The notes under the pieces are model-generated. The model saw only the letters and a program-made list of their open reading frames with translations. It searched no databases and had not been told where the DNA came from. Shown here in pieces: positions 7,776-15,328 of a stretch of 64,000 nt of DNA (its first letter is position 1; the number at the start of each line of letters is the position of its first letter). The stretch comes from a virus, in the IMG/VR virus record IMGVR_UViG_3300036398_003678, positions 1 to 64,000 of that record; one strand, written 5' to 3'. The position numbers were made by a program, and so were the translations under genes.

Positions 7776-8451
7776 AAAAGACAACTCATTAGAGACAGAT
7801 GATTTAACTAGCATCCATAATTTTGGTATAGATGTACCAAATAGAGAAATATATTTACACTCTTATTTATCAGATTCGGATGAAGAACCGGGTATAGATT
7901 TTAAGTCAGCTGTTGTGTTTGAAAAAAATCTGAGATATCTAAATTTGATTTCTAATGACCCAATTTTAGTACATATGCATATGCCTGGCGGAGAATGGCA
8001 AGACTGTCTAGGAATGTTTGATGCTATTAAGAGTTCTACAGCTAAAGTTACTATACTGGCCTATGCTAAAGCCGAATCCTCAAGTAGTGTGTTGCTGCAA
8101 TCGGCGCATCTTAGAATTTTGATGCCGAATACTAATCTAATGATTCATTATGGATTTTTAAGTATTGACGGAGAACACAGCAAAGCGGCCGCTAGTTCCA
8201 TTAAGTGGAACGAAGAAGAATGCGATAAGATGATAGATATATTTACCGACCGGTGTATGAATGGTATGATTGCAAAAGAAAAGAATTGGAAAAGAATGAT
8301 GGCTAGAAAACACATCACTTCTCAAATTGCTAACAAATGTGATTGGATTCTAACAGCAGAAGAAGCCGTTTATTATGGTTTCGCTGATGGAATACTCGGT
8401 AGTAAAAAATATCCTAGTATCAATCATCTTAAATCATCTACCAAGAAATGA
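7768..8451 (+). CDS. ClpP-like serine protease
   Basis: The 227-residue protein has the ClpP/crotonase fold signature with an apparently intact triad. Ser104 lies in A-K-A-E-S-S-S-S-V-L-L, His127 in L-M-I-H-Y-G, and Asp193 in C-D-W-I-L-T-A-E-E-A-V-Y-Y-G-F-A-D. In ClpP the Ser is followed by M-G, whereas here it lies in a run of serines, which is unusual. Phage ClpP-like proteins act as prohead maturation proteases or as independent peptidases. Its position near structural genes favours head maturation (inference). It overlaps the next gene by 4 bp (ATGA). Confidence 0.82.
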   Translation: MIKKDNSLETDDLTSIHNFGIDVPNREIYLHSYLSDSDEEPGIDFKSAVVFEKNLRYLNLISNDPILVHMHMPGGEWQDCLGMFDAIKSSTAKVTILAYAKAESSSSVLLQSAHLRILMPNTNLMIHYGFLSIDGEHSKAAASSIKWNEEECDKMIDIFTDRCMNGMIAKEKNWKRMMARKHITSQIANKCDWILTAEEAVYYGFADGILGSKKYPSINHLKSSTKK

Positions 8452-9110
8452 CACACATAGAATATGTCTGCTATGATTATTCGTTAAACGAAATAGAGAC
8501 TCAAAAAAATATAGCAGTCGCCTACAAAATGGGCGTCACCAATATCGGCGTTTTACCATACAGTGTTAATACTGCTAAAAGCGCTGTATCTAATCCAGAA
8601 CTAATAAATATTTCTGTTCCATTAGACCTACCATACGGTCTATCTGATACAAAAACCAGAAATTTTATGGTATCGCAAGCTTGTAAATCTAAAATAAATA
8701 CAATTGATCTTTTTATTCCAACAAAAATTTTAAGTAATAGAAAATATGATAAACTTAGAGAAGATATTAGGTCTAATTTAGAAATTTGCAAAGAGAATAA
8801 TATCAATCTTAGGTATATTTTAGAATATAGGGTGTTTAGTCATGAGATTTTAGCTAAAGTATGCGCTATTTTTGTAGATTTAGGCATAAATACTATTATT
8901 CCTGCGTCCGGTTTTATGATAGATGACATAAATGATAATTTAATAGCTTGTAACTATTTACATACAAAGACAGGTATACGTACTATATGCAACGGGAATA
9001 TATATAGTAGTAAACACGCTAATTTAGTTAGAAACTCCGGCTTATATGGCCTTAGGCTGCACTATCTTAATAGTATTGGTATATTGAATGAAAATAAATA
9101 TACAGAATAA
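8448..9110 (+). CDS. Deoxyribose-phosphate aldolase-like TIM barrel, catalytic lysines not evident
   Basis: The 220-residue protein follows the DeoC barrel order: V-A-Y-K-M-G-V-T-N-I-G-V, then P-L-D-L-P-Y-G, then I-D-L-F-I (Asp87), L-R-Y-I-L-E-Y, I-I-P-A-S-G-F (150-156) and C-N-G-N-I (181-185). DeoC forms a Schiff base through the Lys of a K-T-S-T-G-F motif. The aligned residue here is Ile151, and the second lysine (K-A-S-G-G motif) is also not evident. The protein is therefore probably not a standard aldolase. It overlaps the ClpP-like gene by 4 bp. Homology is judged by eye from motif order. Confidence 0.6.
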   Translation: MTHIEYVCYDYSLNEIETQKNIAVAYKMGVTNIGVLPYSVNTAKSAVSNPELINISVPLDLPYGLSDTKTRNFMVSQACKSKINTIDLFIPTKILSNRKYDKLREDIRSNLEICKENNINLRYILEYRVFSHEILAKVCAIFVDLGINTIIPASGFMIDDINDNLIACNYLHTKTGIRTICNGNIYSSKHANLVRNSGLYGLRLHYLNSIGILNENKYTE

Positions 9111-9147
9111 TAGTTATCAAAAAAAATACTAGTAATTTAGGCCATAG

Positions 9148-9167
9148 GGTGTATTTACCCTTATAGG
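9148..9167 (+). promoter_or_regulatory. GGTGTAT element within a short hairpin, candidate promoter
   Basis: GGTGTATTTACCCTTATAGG lies 54 bp before the gene at 9202. AGGGT and ACCCT at 9147-9151 and 9158-9162 can pair across the motif. It is one of the recurrent GGTGTAT elements. Confidence 0.4.
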
Positions 9168-9201
9168 TAGCGCTATCAATAAAAATAAACGGAGAAATAA
9201 G

Positions 9202-9732
9202 ATGTCAACAACAAAGTCCAAAAACTCTTTACCTGTCAAAAATAACGGCGGATCGTCTATCAATGTGTCTAATGGAGTACTATCTTCTGTTGGTCTCGGC
9301 TCTTCTTTGACCGTATATGGCTCAACGGTTGTAGACGGAACAGAAACAGATGCTGCTTTAGTTGGTGGTGTTTTTGCGTATAACAATAAAAGACCAGTAG
9401 CGAAAAGAGTAACTTCTACATTAGCTGCTGTTTCAAACACCTCGCTTATTAGTGGTGCTGCTGATCCTGCTCGTAGAAGAAGCATAGCTAGAATGGAAGC
9501 CGTAAGAACAACTCTTACTTCCACAGCTTATAGAGCCGGTAAGTATAATGTTTATACCGGTAAGTTCGAAGCTGGTTATCCACAAGTTTCAGTTGATGAT
9601 GCTATGGTTGTGGCTGGCGGTGTCTACAAGGACCAAGCAGCTAATCCAACCAGACAGGTTCCTGGTGAGCTAGTATACAGAACTGGCGCCAAGGTTCCGG
9701 TCATGGCCGACTACAAGCAGAAAAACGGCTAA
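9202..9732 (+). CDS. Putative abundant structural (virion) protein
   Basis: This 176-residue protein is rich in Ala, Gly, Val, Ser and Thr. It has a basic N-terminus and a Gly/Ser/Val-rich region (about residues 15-60) that looks like beta structure, then an Arg-rich segment A-R-R-R-S-I-A-R-M (about 88-96) and P-G-E-L-V-Y-R-T-G. No family was recognised. It has its own upstream element, a clear CGGAGAAATAAG ribosome site and a strong terminator directly downstream. That monocistronic layout suggests high expression, as for a capsid, decoration or tail-tube protein (inference). Confidence 0.62.
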   Translation: MSTTKSKNSLPVKNNGGSSINVSNGVLSSVGLGSSLTVYGSTVVDGTETDAALVGGVFAYNNKRPVAKRVTSTLAAVSNTSLISGAADPARRRSIARMEAVRTTLTSTAYRAGKYNVYTGKFEAGYPQVSVDDAMVVAGGVYKDQAANPTRQVPGELVYRTGAKVPVMADYKQKNG

Positions 9733-9759
9733 GTAAAATATTAATAATTTCATAATACG

Positions 9760-9799
9760 AAGAGCTAATAGCGTAAATGCTGTTAGCTCTTTGTTTTTA
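9760..9799 (+). terminator. Strong intrinsic terminator
   Basis: A 13-bp stem (arms 9760-9772 and 9779-9791, one G-T pair) closes a 6-base loop (GTAAAT) and is followed by TGTTTTTAG. The arms begin AAGAGCTAA and end TTAGCTCTT. It lies 28 bp after the stop codon of the putative structural gene and is the clearest intrinsic terminator in the window. Confidence 0.88.
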
Positions 9800-9818
9800 G
9801 TGTATATACTTTTGATTT
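9799..9818 (+). promoter_or_regulatory. AGTGTATATAC element, candidate promoter
   Basis: AGTGTATATACTTTTG lies just after the terminator and 58 bp before the next gene. It is a one-base variant of the GGTGTAT motif. A TTAAATAGGA sequence follows immediately before the start codon (9841-9850) and provides the AGGA ribosome site. Confidence 0.35.
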
Positions 9819-9856
9819 CTTTTATATTTTATTTCTTTTATTAAATAGGACGCATT

Positions 9857-10177
9857 ATGAGCGAAACTATTATTCATTTCTGGGAAAATCTAGCCACAAC
9901 AGCAATAGGCATAATAGTAACTATGTTGGGATTTTGGGTGACGATAGGCAGAAATATGGCGACCAAAGCGGATGTGGCGCATATGATAGAAACTCAAAGT
10001 CCGTATGCTCATGATAGACAATTTATTATGGAAAGATTAGCCAATAATAAAGAAAGCCAAGCAGCTTTTGCTATGGCCTTACAGCGCAACACAGAAGTTA
10101 TGAATGAGCTTAAAATACAAATAGCAACACTGGGCAAGACTCTAGAAGCTCTAGAAGATAGAATAGAAAGAAATTAA
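9857..10177 (+). CDS. Small membrane protein with C-terminal coiled coil
   Basis: The 106-residue protein has one hydrophobic segment (about residues 12-31, with T-A-I-G-I-I-V-T-M-L-G-F-W-V-T-I) and a long polar helix. The last 35 residues have heptad-like hydrophobic spacing, typical of a coiled coil. This layout resembles phage lysis-associated or small virion membrane proteins, but also many others. It sits at the start of a fibre and lysis region. Start choice is backed by AGGA 7 bp upstream. Confidence 0.58.
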   Translation: MSETIIHFWENLATTAIGIIVTMLGFWVTIGRNMATKADVAHMIETQSPYAHDRQFIMERLANNKESQAAFAMALQRNTEVMNELKIQIATLGKTLEALEDRIERN

Positions 10178-10206
10178 AACATATACTATATATAGAAAGG
10201 CTAAAC

Positions 10207-10434
10207 ATGTCAAGACCATACACAGACATAGTAAGAATAGATAATACTAAAGGCATAAATAATAAGACTGCAGTATGTTCCACTTTGCCAACAGGCAAAT
10301 CATCCACTAGGGTTATTAGACCTAATTTTCCTGGTGATTTAACTATCGAAAACGTTCAACAAAAATTTGGTAATAGATTCTACAACGGCATATTTGTACA
10401 ATTAGCTGGTGGCCAAACAATAATAGGTGGTTAA
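10207..10434 (+). CDS. Hypothetical small protein, 75 aa
   Basis: The protein is unrecognised. It is basic and Gly/Asn-rich, ends in L-A-G-G-Q-T-I-I-G-G, and stops immediately before the ATG of the fibre-like gene at 10435. GAAAGG lies 8 bp upstream of the start. The tight junction suggests it works with the downstream fibre-like protein, for example as a chaperone or connector (inference). Confidence 0.5.
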   Translation: MSRPYTDIVRIDNTKGINNKTAVCSTLPTGKSSTRVIRPNFPGDLTIENVQQKFGNRFYNGIFVQLAGGQTIIGG

Positions 10435-11244
10435 ATGAGTATTAAAAGAATAAATGAATTTCCTGTTGCTAGCGGCGTTAACCTAACTCCCGACGATATT
10501 TTTCTAATGATGGATGATCCTAGCGGCTCTGCGGCGACTAAGAAAGTTTCACTAGCTACATTATCGTCTTTTCTTGGAAACGGGGGCGGTAGTGGTGTCG
10601 CAGTCAATACTGGGGATATTGTATTTAATGGGTCTACTATTAGTTCATCGAATGAAAATGGCAGTGTTACAATTAGCGCAAGCGGTAATCAATGGGGTTT
10701 TAATACTGATAGCAATCTACAAATTCCCGGTAATATTTTACTAAACAATGGTACTAGTTTAGCCAAGGGTACTTTTGATAATAATACTGGTGGACAAAAC
10801 GGTATTAGTCTTAATTGTGCTGTTGGTTATGAATTAAATTGGCAGGGCGGTAGACTAAAGAGTACGTATGATAATGGTGTTACAGCATCCCCGATTTATG
10901 TTGATTCGCCAATGAGCGTAAGTCCCGTTACTGTGGAGATGGCTTATAACTCTACTATAAATGTAGACGCTAAATATGGAGACATGTTCGACATAACCCT
11001 AACTGGTAATGCAACTCTAGCTAATCCCACCAATCCCGTTAACGGCAAAACACTCCGCTGGAGAATCTCCCAAGACTCTACTGGCGGCAGAACCATCACT
11101 CTGGGCAACAAATTTAACATTCCTAGTTCAGCATCATCACCACTACCTTGGAGTACAAGCCCCAATAAGATGGACATTTTAGCTGCCACATATCATGCTG
11201 GGCGAGACAAGTGGGATGTAATTGCTTTTGTTCCCGGTTACTAA
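10435..11244 (+). CDS. Tail-fibre-like structural protein
   Basis: The 269-residue protein starts R-I-N-E-F-P followed by a D-D-I-F-L-M-M-D-D-P-S-G motif and K-V-S-L-A-T-L (about residues 5-43). This is a common N-terminal pattern of phage fibre or appendage proteins that attach to the virion. A Gly-rich linker (about 48-55) precedes a Gly/Asn/Ser/Thr-rich beta-structured body (56-269) with N-G-K-T-L-R-W-R and T-I-T-L-G-N near the end. It probably forms part of a receptor-binding or accessory fibre. Confidence 0.7.
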   Translation: MSIKRINEFPVASGVNLTPDDIFLMMDDPSGSAATKKVSLATLSSFLGNGGGSGVAVNTGDIVFNGSTISSSNENGSVTISASGNQWGFNTDSNLQIPGNILLNNGTSLAKGTFDNNTGGQNGISLNCAVGYELNWQGGRLKSTYDNGVTASPIYVDSPMSVSPVTVEMAYNSTINVDAKYGDMFDITLTGNATLANPTNPVNGKTLRWRISQDSTGGRTITLGNKFNIPSSASSPLPWSTSPNKMDILAATYHAGRDKWDVIAFVPGY

Positions 11245-11275
11245 CATTACGATCAATTTTAAAAAGGAGAAAATT

Positions 11276-11587
11276 ATGAATTTACCCAATCCCGTTACTA
11301 TTCAACCACCTACTATTACCAGAGCTAATGGTGAAGTAAGAGTTCAAAAACCCATTACTCTCTCATCATTAGATGTTACGATTATTGATAATGCTACTAG
11401 AAAGAGTGTTGTGGCTCAAATTCGTCCTTGTCCAAGGCCACTAGTTCTTTGGCAAGGTGATGCTTATACGGCCGCTGGCGATTATACTCAGGCCCAAGTT
11501 GAAGCAAGAGTTCTTGAGTTACTTGGCTCTGATGTTAAGGCTAGTCTTGAAGGCTTATTTTTACCACCGGTTCCACCAACAAAGTAA
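11276..11587 (+). CDS. Hypothetical small structural-region protein, 103 aa
   Basis: The start at 11276 is chosen because AAAAAGGAGA lies just upstream. An in-frame opening from 11222 lacks a ribosome site and overlaps the previous gene. The protein is Pro-rich at both ends and contains L-S-S-L-D-V-T-I-I-D and a helix of about 20 residues near the C-terminus (Q-A-Q-V-E-A-R-V-L-E-L-L). It lies between two fibre-like genes. Function unknown. Confidence 0.58.
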   Translation: MNLPNPVTIQPPTITRANGEVRVQKPITLSSLDVTIIDNATRKSVVAQIRPCPRPLVLWQGDAYTAAGDYTQAQVEARVLELLGSDVKASLEGLFLPPVPPTK

Positions 11588-11616
11588 TTCTTACTACAAA
11601 ATTTAGGAGAAAATAA

Positions 11617-12585
11617 ATGGCAACGCTCTATTTCAACGCGGCTGTCAATGGCAACTGGGCTACGCTCGGCAACTGGTGGACTGACGATACGTTCACCACG
11701 CAGGCGTCTGCTCTGCCGACGAGCAGCGATAGTGTCGTTTTGAGTGCCAGCGTGGGGAGCAACAGCGGCAGTGCGCCAACTGTGGTGAACCTGACGCTCG
11801 TCCGGCCCGGCGGTGTGGTTGTGTCTCTCTTGGTCGCAATCACCGTCACCGGCCAAGCGGTGATCAGTATGGGTACGGAAAACGGCAGCACCGGCACCAT
11901 CACCGGCGATGCGATGTTTAACGACGTTTCGTCCAATCACGGCACCGTCAACGGCGATGCGACGTTTAATGGCGGTTCGCTCAACGAATTCTCCGGCACC
12001 GTCAACGGCAACGCGACGTTCAACGCTTCGTATAATTACGCCACCGTCACCGGCTATGCGACGTTTAACGACGTTTCGTTCAATTACGGCCACGTCAGCG
12101 GCGATGCGACGTTTAGCGAGAGTTCGTGGAACACCTACGGCGGCACAGTCACCGGCGATGCGACGTTCAATGGCGGTTCGCTCAATTTTGGCGGCGTCAC
12201 CGGAGACGCGACGTTTAATGTCAGTTCGATCAACGCAGGCACCGTCAACGGCAACGCGACGTTTAACGACAGCTCACAGAATTTTAACCTCGTCAGCGGC
12301 GGTGCGACATTCAACGACAGTTCGCGCAACGGCGGCGATGTCTACGGCGATGCGACGTTTAATGATTCTGCGTACAACGGCGCCTACACGCCGTCAGACA
12401 GTATCTACGGTCGCGTTCATGGCAATGCGACATTCAACGACAGTTCGTACGTCAACGACGGCGGCACCGTCGATGGCGATGCGACGTTTCGCGGCGCGTC
12501 TTACAACCGACGCGGGATCACCGGCAATGTGATTACCGCCTACGACAAAGGCATCAACGGCTCGTCTATCCTTGGAATAGTATAA
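11617..12585 (+). CDS. GC-rich beta-solenoid repeat protein, putative variable fibre or adhesin
   Basis: The 322-residue protein opens with N-G-N-W-A-T-L-G-N-W-W, a start common in extracellular beta-helix proteins. From about residue 94 it consists of twelve repeats of 15-20 residues with the core G-D/N-A-T-F-N-D-S-S, ending in one degenerate copy. Such repeats suit a right-handed beta-helix. Base composition stands out: 35 of 60 bases are G or C in 11641-11700 and 34 of 60 in 12001-12060, against 15 of 60 in a nearby gene (13021-13080). AGGAGA precedes the ATG. Its place after fibre genes suggests a receptor-binding or decoration module acquired by transfer (inference). Confidence 0.75.
   Translation: MATLYFNAAVNGNWATLGNWWTDDTFTTQASALPTSSDSVVLSASVGSNSGSAPTVVNLTLVRPGGVVVSLLVAITVTGQAVISMGTENGSTGTITGDAMFNDVSSNHGTVNGDATFNGGSLNEFSGTVNGNATFNASYNYATVTGYATFNDVSFNYGHVSGDATFSESSWNTYGGTVTGDATFNGGSLNFGGVTGDATFNVSSINAGTVNGNATFNDSSQNFNLVSGGATFNDSSRNGGDVYGDATFNDSAYNGAYTPSDSIYGRVHGNATFNDSSYVNDGGTVDGDATFRGASYNRRGITGNVITAYDKGINGSSILGIV
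11896..12540 (+). repeat. Tandem coding repeat with GGCGATGCGACGTTT core
   Basis: The DNA repeats the core G-G-C-(G/A)A-(T/C)-G-C-G-A-C-(G/A)-T-T about every 42-66 bases, matching the twelve protein repeats. Copies are diverged but still alike at DNA level, so slippage or recombination could change copy number. Spacer length differs among copies, which argues against a recent single expansion. Confidence 0.75.
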
Positions 12586-12640
12586 ATGCTATGCCAATCT
12601 ATCTCAAACACAATATAACATTTATTAAAGGGTTTCTCTT

Positions 12641-12961
12641 ATGATAAAACCTGGATATAGAACTAGTGAATTTTGGTTTACTCTAGTGAGTTTTTTATTT
12701 AGTGGATTATATCTAATAGGAATATTAGACGACCATAGTCAAAAAGAAGACTTAATAGCAGAAACCAGTCGTGGTTTAGAAGCTACGATACTAATTATCG
12801 GACAGCTAACAGTATTATTTAAATATATCAATGGTAGAACAAATCTTAAACAAACTTGGTGGAGCACAGCCACCGAGAACGAAAGAAAAGAAGCCAATAA
12901 GGCTAACGCCCGTAAAAAGAAAACCAGATCAACAAAAAGAAGAACCCCCAAAGCACAATAG
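12641..12961 (+). CDS. Holin-like membrane protein
   Basis: The 106-residue protein has two hydrophobic segments (about residues 11-27 and 48-65) separated by a short acidic, polar loop, and a strongly basic tail (K-K-K-T-R-S-T-K-R-R near the end). Two spans and a charged cytoplasmic tail are typical of class II holins. AAAGGG lies upstream of the ATG. No endolysin could be identified next to it, so the holin call rests on topology and location only. Confidence 0.5.
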   Translation: MIKPGYRTSEFWFTLVSFLFSGLYLIGILDDHSQKEDLIAETSRGLEATILIIGQLTVLFKYINGRTNLKQTWWSTATENERKEANKANARKKKTRSTKRRTPKAQ

Positions 12962-12969
12962 GCCATTTT

Positions 12970-12989
12970 GGTGTATTCTTATATAAAGG
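12970..12989 (+). promoter_or_regulatory. GGTGTAT element, candidate promoter
   Basis: GGTGTATTCTTATATAAAGG begins 29 bp before the gene at 12999. Its 3' end merges with the AAAGGAG ribosome site. It is an exact copy of the recurrent motif. Confidence 0.4.
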
Positions 12990-12998
12990 AGAAAAACT

Positions 12999-13436
12999 AT
13001 GTCAGAAACATCTAGTATCAAAAATCTAATAGCTCCAGAAATTGATAAATTAATAATTCAGGCTAAATTATCTCTTAACGAAGTTAAAACAGTAGCAATA
13101 GCTCAGGCCTGGAAAATACTACAATTAGCAGTAGCCAGTACTATTCAGGTAATAGAAAATACAGCAACAGATTTAGCTGGAAAAGATAAAAAAGTTATTG
13201 CTATGGAATTGTTAAGTAAGTTTTATGATAGTGTTTTCATAATTGTAGATATTCCCTTTGTTCCTAATCTAGTTGAGCCTATTATACATAAGTACGTGAA
13301 AAGTTTCTTGATGATACTTGTTAGTTCAACAATTGATGCTATGGTAACTACTTTTAGAAATACCGGCGTATTTGTTGACCCCAGTGTAAAAGTCAATACT
13401 TTTATGGACGCTAAGCCCAAAGTTTCAGATAGATAA
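12999..13436 (+). CDS. Hypothetical protein with hydrophobic C-terminal half, 145 aa
   Basis: The N-terminal half is a predicted amphipathic helix (residues about 1-70). The C-terminal half holds hydrophobic stretches (V-F-I-I-V-D-I-P-F-V-P and S-F-L-M-I-L-V-S-S-T-I) that could contact the membrane. AAAGGAG is well placed before the ATG. No family recognised. It belongs to a run of four membrane or membrane-linked genes between the fibre genes and the papain-like protein. Confidence 0.55.
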   Translation: MSETSSIKNLIAPEIDKLIIQAKLSLNEVKTVAIAQAWKILQLAVASTIQVIENTATDLAGKDKKVIAMELLSKFYDSVFIIVDIPFVPNLVEPIIHKYVKSFLMILVSSTIDAMVTTFRNTGVFVDPSVKVNTFMDAKPKVSDR

Positions 13437-13455
13437 TAAATAAGAGGAAAATAAA

Positions 13456-13860
13456 ATGAATTTTACAGAAAGCTTTGATCAATTTGCTAGTAAATTAACT
13501 ACTACAGACTTGGCCCTATATGCTGGAGTTGGATTAGTATTATGGGTTTTATTCAAAGATAAGCTTAGTCCAGTACAAACTCTAGTTTTGAGTCTGATGG
13601 AAAAAGTTAAAACTCTTCTTGGTAGCAGTAAGAAAAACGTGGTTGATGTTCCAGTATTGCCGGTCGTATCAAAACCAGCAGTAAACTCAACAACTACACA
13701 AGATACTGAAGATTTATTCTTTAGACTTGTGGTAAGCTGGAAACAAACAAGAGATCTGGCTGTACAAAGCGGGTGTGCGGAAGCTGTTAAAGTTGCTGAT
13801 CAAATGTTTCCTTATCTTAGTCCAACAGTATGCGCCGACAAAAAGGATATTGTACTATGA
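13456..13860 (+). CDS. Single-span membrane protein, 134 aa
   Basis: One membrane segment lies at about residues 19-33 (L-A-L-Y-A-G-V-G-L-V-L-W-V-L-F). A Pro/Val/Ser/Thr linker (about 58-80) and a helical C-terminal domain follow. AGAGGAAAATAAA gives the ribosome site. The stop overlaps the next ATG (ATGA), so the two are coupled. Function unknown. Confidence 0.58.
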   Translation: MNFTESFDQFASKLTTTDLALYAGVGLVLWVLFKDKLSPVQTLVLSLMEKVKTLLGSSKKNVVDVPVLPVVSKPAVNSTTTQDTEDLFFRLVVSWKQTRDLAVQSGCAEAVKVADQMFPYLSPTVCADKKDIVL

Positions 13861-14348
13861 ATAATAAAACATTAGTATTAGTTGTGGGAGCCTTATTGAT
13901 TTTGGTAGGTCTAACCAGAGCCAATCTGACAAATATACTTCCAAGTGTTCCTCAAACAGTAGACGTAATGGAGTTGTCAGAGCCTGTTGATCCTAATGTT
14001 AAAAAAGAAGCAGAAGAAGTTGTAGCATTAGTAAAGTCTTATTCTGGATCTAAAAACGATTTTAAGAGATTACGAGACTTAATGCTTGATTTGGGGCGTT
14101 TAGTAGAATTAGATGGCGAAAATGAAGTGGTCAAAAATACCGATGAAATTCGTCAAGCTAATAGTATTGCTGGTCCTATGCTAAGACTAGATATGAAAAA
14201 TAAGTATAAGGGTCTCAGCAAAGAAAGTCAAGATGTTGTTATAGCAGCTATTGGCGATGATAATATAGCTTTGTCTAAAGAATTAAGACCCAAGGCTGTC
14301 GAAGGTTTTAATGCTTTGGCTTGGGCATATAATGAGGGAAGTAAATAA
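13857..14348 (+). CDS. Membrane-anchored protein, 163 aa
   Basis: The start at 13857 uses the ATGA overlap with AAAAGGAT upstream. An in-frame ATG at 13830 would overlap more and lacks a site. Residues 5-20 are hydrophobic (L-V-L-V-V-G-A-L-L-I-L-V), serving as anchor or signal. The rest is soluble and helical, with E-E-V-V-A-L-V and R-L-R-D-L-M-L-D-L-G. It ends one base into the start of the papain-like gene, suggesting a shared complex at the membrane or virion (inference). Confidence 0.58.
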   Translation: MNNKTLVLVVGALLILVGLTRANLTNILPSVPQTVDVMELSEPVDPNVKKEAEEVVALVKSYSGSKNDFKRLRDLMLDLGRLVELDGENEVVKNTDEIRQANSIAGPMLRLDMKNKYKGLSKESQDVVIAAIGDDNIALSKELRPKAVEGFNALAWAYNEGSK

Positions 14349-15274
14349 TGCCACGCTTTACTCCTAAAGAACTATATGATAATTATAGACAAGGCTACAG
14401 CGGTTGCCTTTGGGAGCCTCATATTTTTGATCACCTGATGGAAAACTCCAAATATCCATTGTTTGGAGATGCTAGTAAAAAAATTAAAAACTCTGGTAAA
14501 GGACAATTGTCAACACCTTATAAAAGCGTGTTAAAGTTTGATAAAAACCCTTATAACGAAAGACAAGTTACAGGAGATTGCGTATCACATGCAACACGAA
14601 ACGCTTGTGATGTTAGCAGAGCGGTAGAAATAGACGTTCATTCAGACAGAGAGAGCTGGATAGCTAGAGGTGCTACAGAAGGTATTTATGGAGCCAGAGG
14701 ACACGGTGGCCAAGGAATGAGCTGCGCTAGAGCTGCAGAATTTGTGAGTAAATACGGAGGCATATTAGTCCGTCAAAACTATAAAGGGGTTGTAGACCTA
14801 TCTAAGTACCAAGGTATGTTAGGAGCCAATTGGGGAGGTAGAGGCCTACCCGATCCTGTACTAGATCTTGCTAATGACCATCAAATTAAAACAGTATCTC
14901 TCGTTAGAACCGTAGAAGAAGCTAGAGACGCATTAACCAATGGTTATGGTATTAGCGTATGCTCCAGTTATGGCTTTAGTGGCACCAGAGACAAGAAGGG
15001 ATTCGCGAAAGTAAGCGGTAGCTGGGCTCATGCTATGGCATGGATAGCTTGTGATGATACTGGTAGTGAGCCGGTGTTTTTAATTCAAAACAGCTGGGGT
15101 AAATGGAACGATGGAGGACATCCTGATTGGGGTCCTATTCCAGAAGGGTCTTTTTTAATCAAAGCAGATGTTGCCAAGGGTATGTTATCTCAAAACGGGG
15201 CTTACGCTTTTAGCAACTTCGACGGCTTTCCTGTGCAAAAACTACCAGATTACGGATTTGACTCTTATCTATAA
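14348..15274 (+). CDS. Papain-fold cysteine protease (C1-like)
   Basis: The 308-residue protein carries the three papain elements in order. The nucleophile region is R-Q-V-T-G-D-C-V-S with Cys78 preceded by Gln73. The histidine region is G-S-W-A-H-A-M with His228. The asparagine motif is L-I-Q-N-S-W-G with Asn248. It lacks an evident signal peptide or long propeptide. Papain-like enzymes in phage genomes are unusual. Possible roles are cleavage of virion or host proteins, or, if inactive, binding. It overlaps the upstream membrane-protein gene by one base. Confidence 0.8.
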   Translation: MPRFTPKELYDNYRQGYSGCLWEPHIFDHLMENSKYPLFGDASKKIKNSGKGQLSTPYKSVLKFDKNPYNERQVTGDCVSHATRNACDVSRAVEIDVHSDRESWIARGATEGIYGARGHGGQGMSCARAAEFVSKYGGILVRQNYKGVVDLSKYQGMLGANWGGRGLPDPVLDLANDHQIKTVSLVRTVEEARDALTNGYGISVCSSYGFSGTRDKKGFAKVSGSWAHAMAWIACDDTGSEPVFLIQNSWGKWNDGGHPDWGPIPEGSFLIKADVAKGMLSQNGAYAFSNFDGFPVQKLPDYGFDSYL

Positions 15275-15289
15275 TTCTTAAATTATGTT

Positions 15290-15316
15290 AATGGTGTATA
15301 TAATATTATACCCATT
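15290..15316 (+). promoter_or_regulatory. GGTGTAT element in a 10-bp hairpin before a ribosome site
   Basis: AATGG-T-GTATA (15290-15300) pairs with TATAC-CCATT (15307-15316), leaving a one-base bulge and a TAATAT loop. The hairpin contains the recurrent GGTGTAT motif (from 15293) and ends directly against the AGGAG ribosome site at 15317-15321. It could be a promoter element, an attenuating hairpin, or both. Confidence 0.45.
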
Positions 15317-15328
15317 AGGAGTATTTTT

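Noticed and set aside
11488-12532. Long shadow frames (minus 11488-12093, plus 11909-12532)
   Set aside because: They arise from the GC-rich repeat coding sequence in other frames, are low-complexity (Thr/Arg/Ala), and conflict with the repeat protein.
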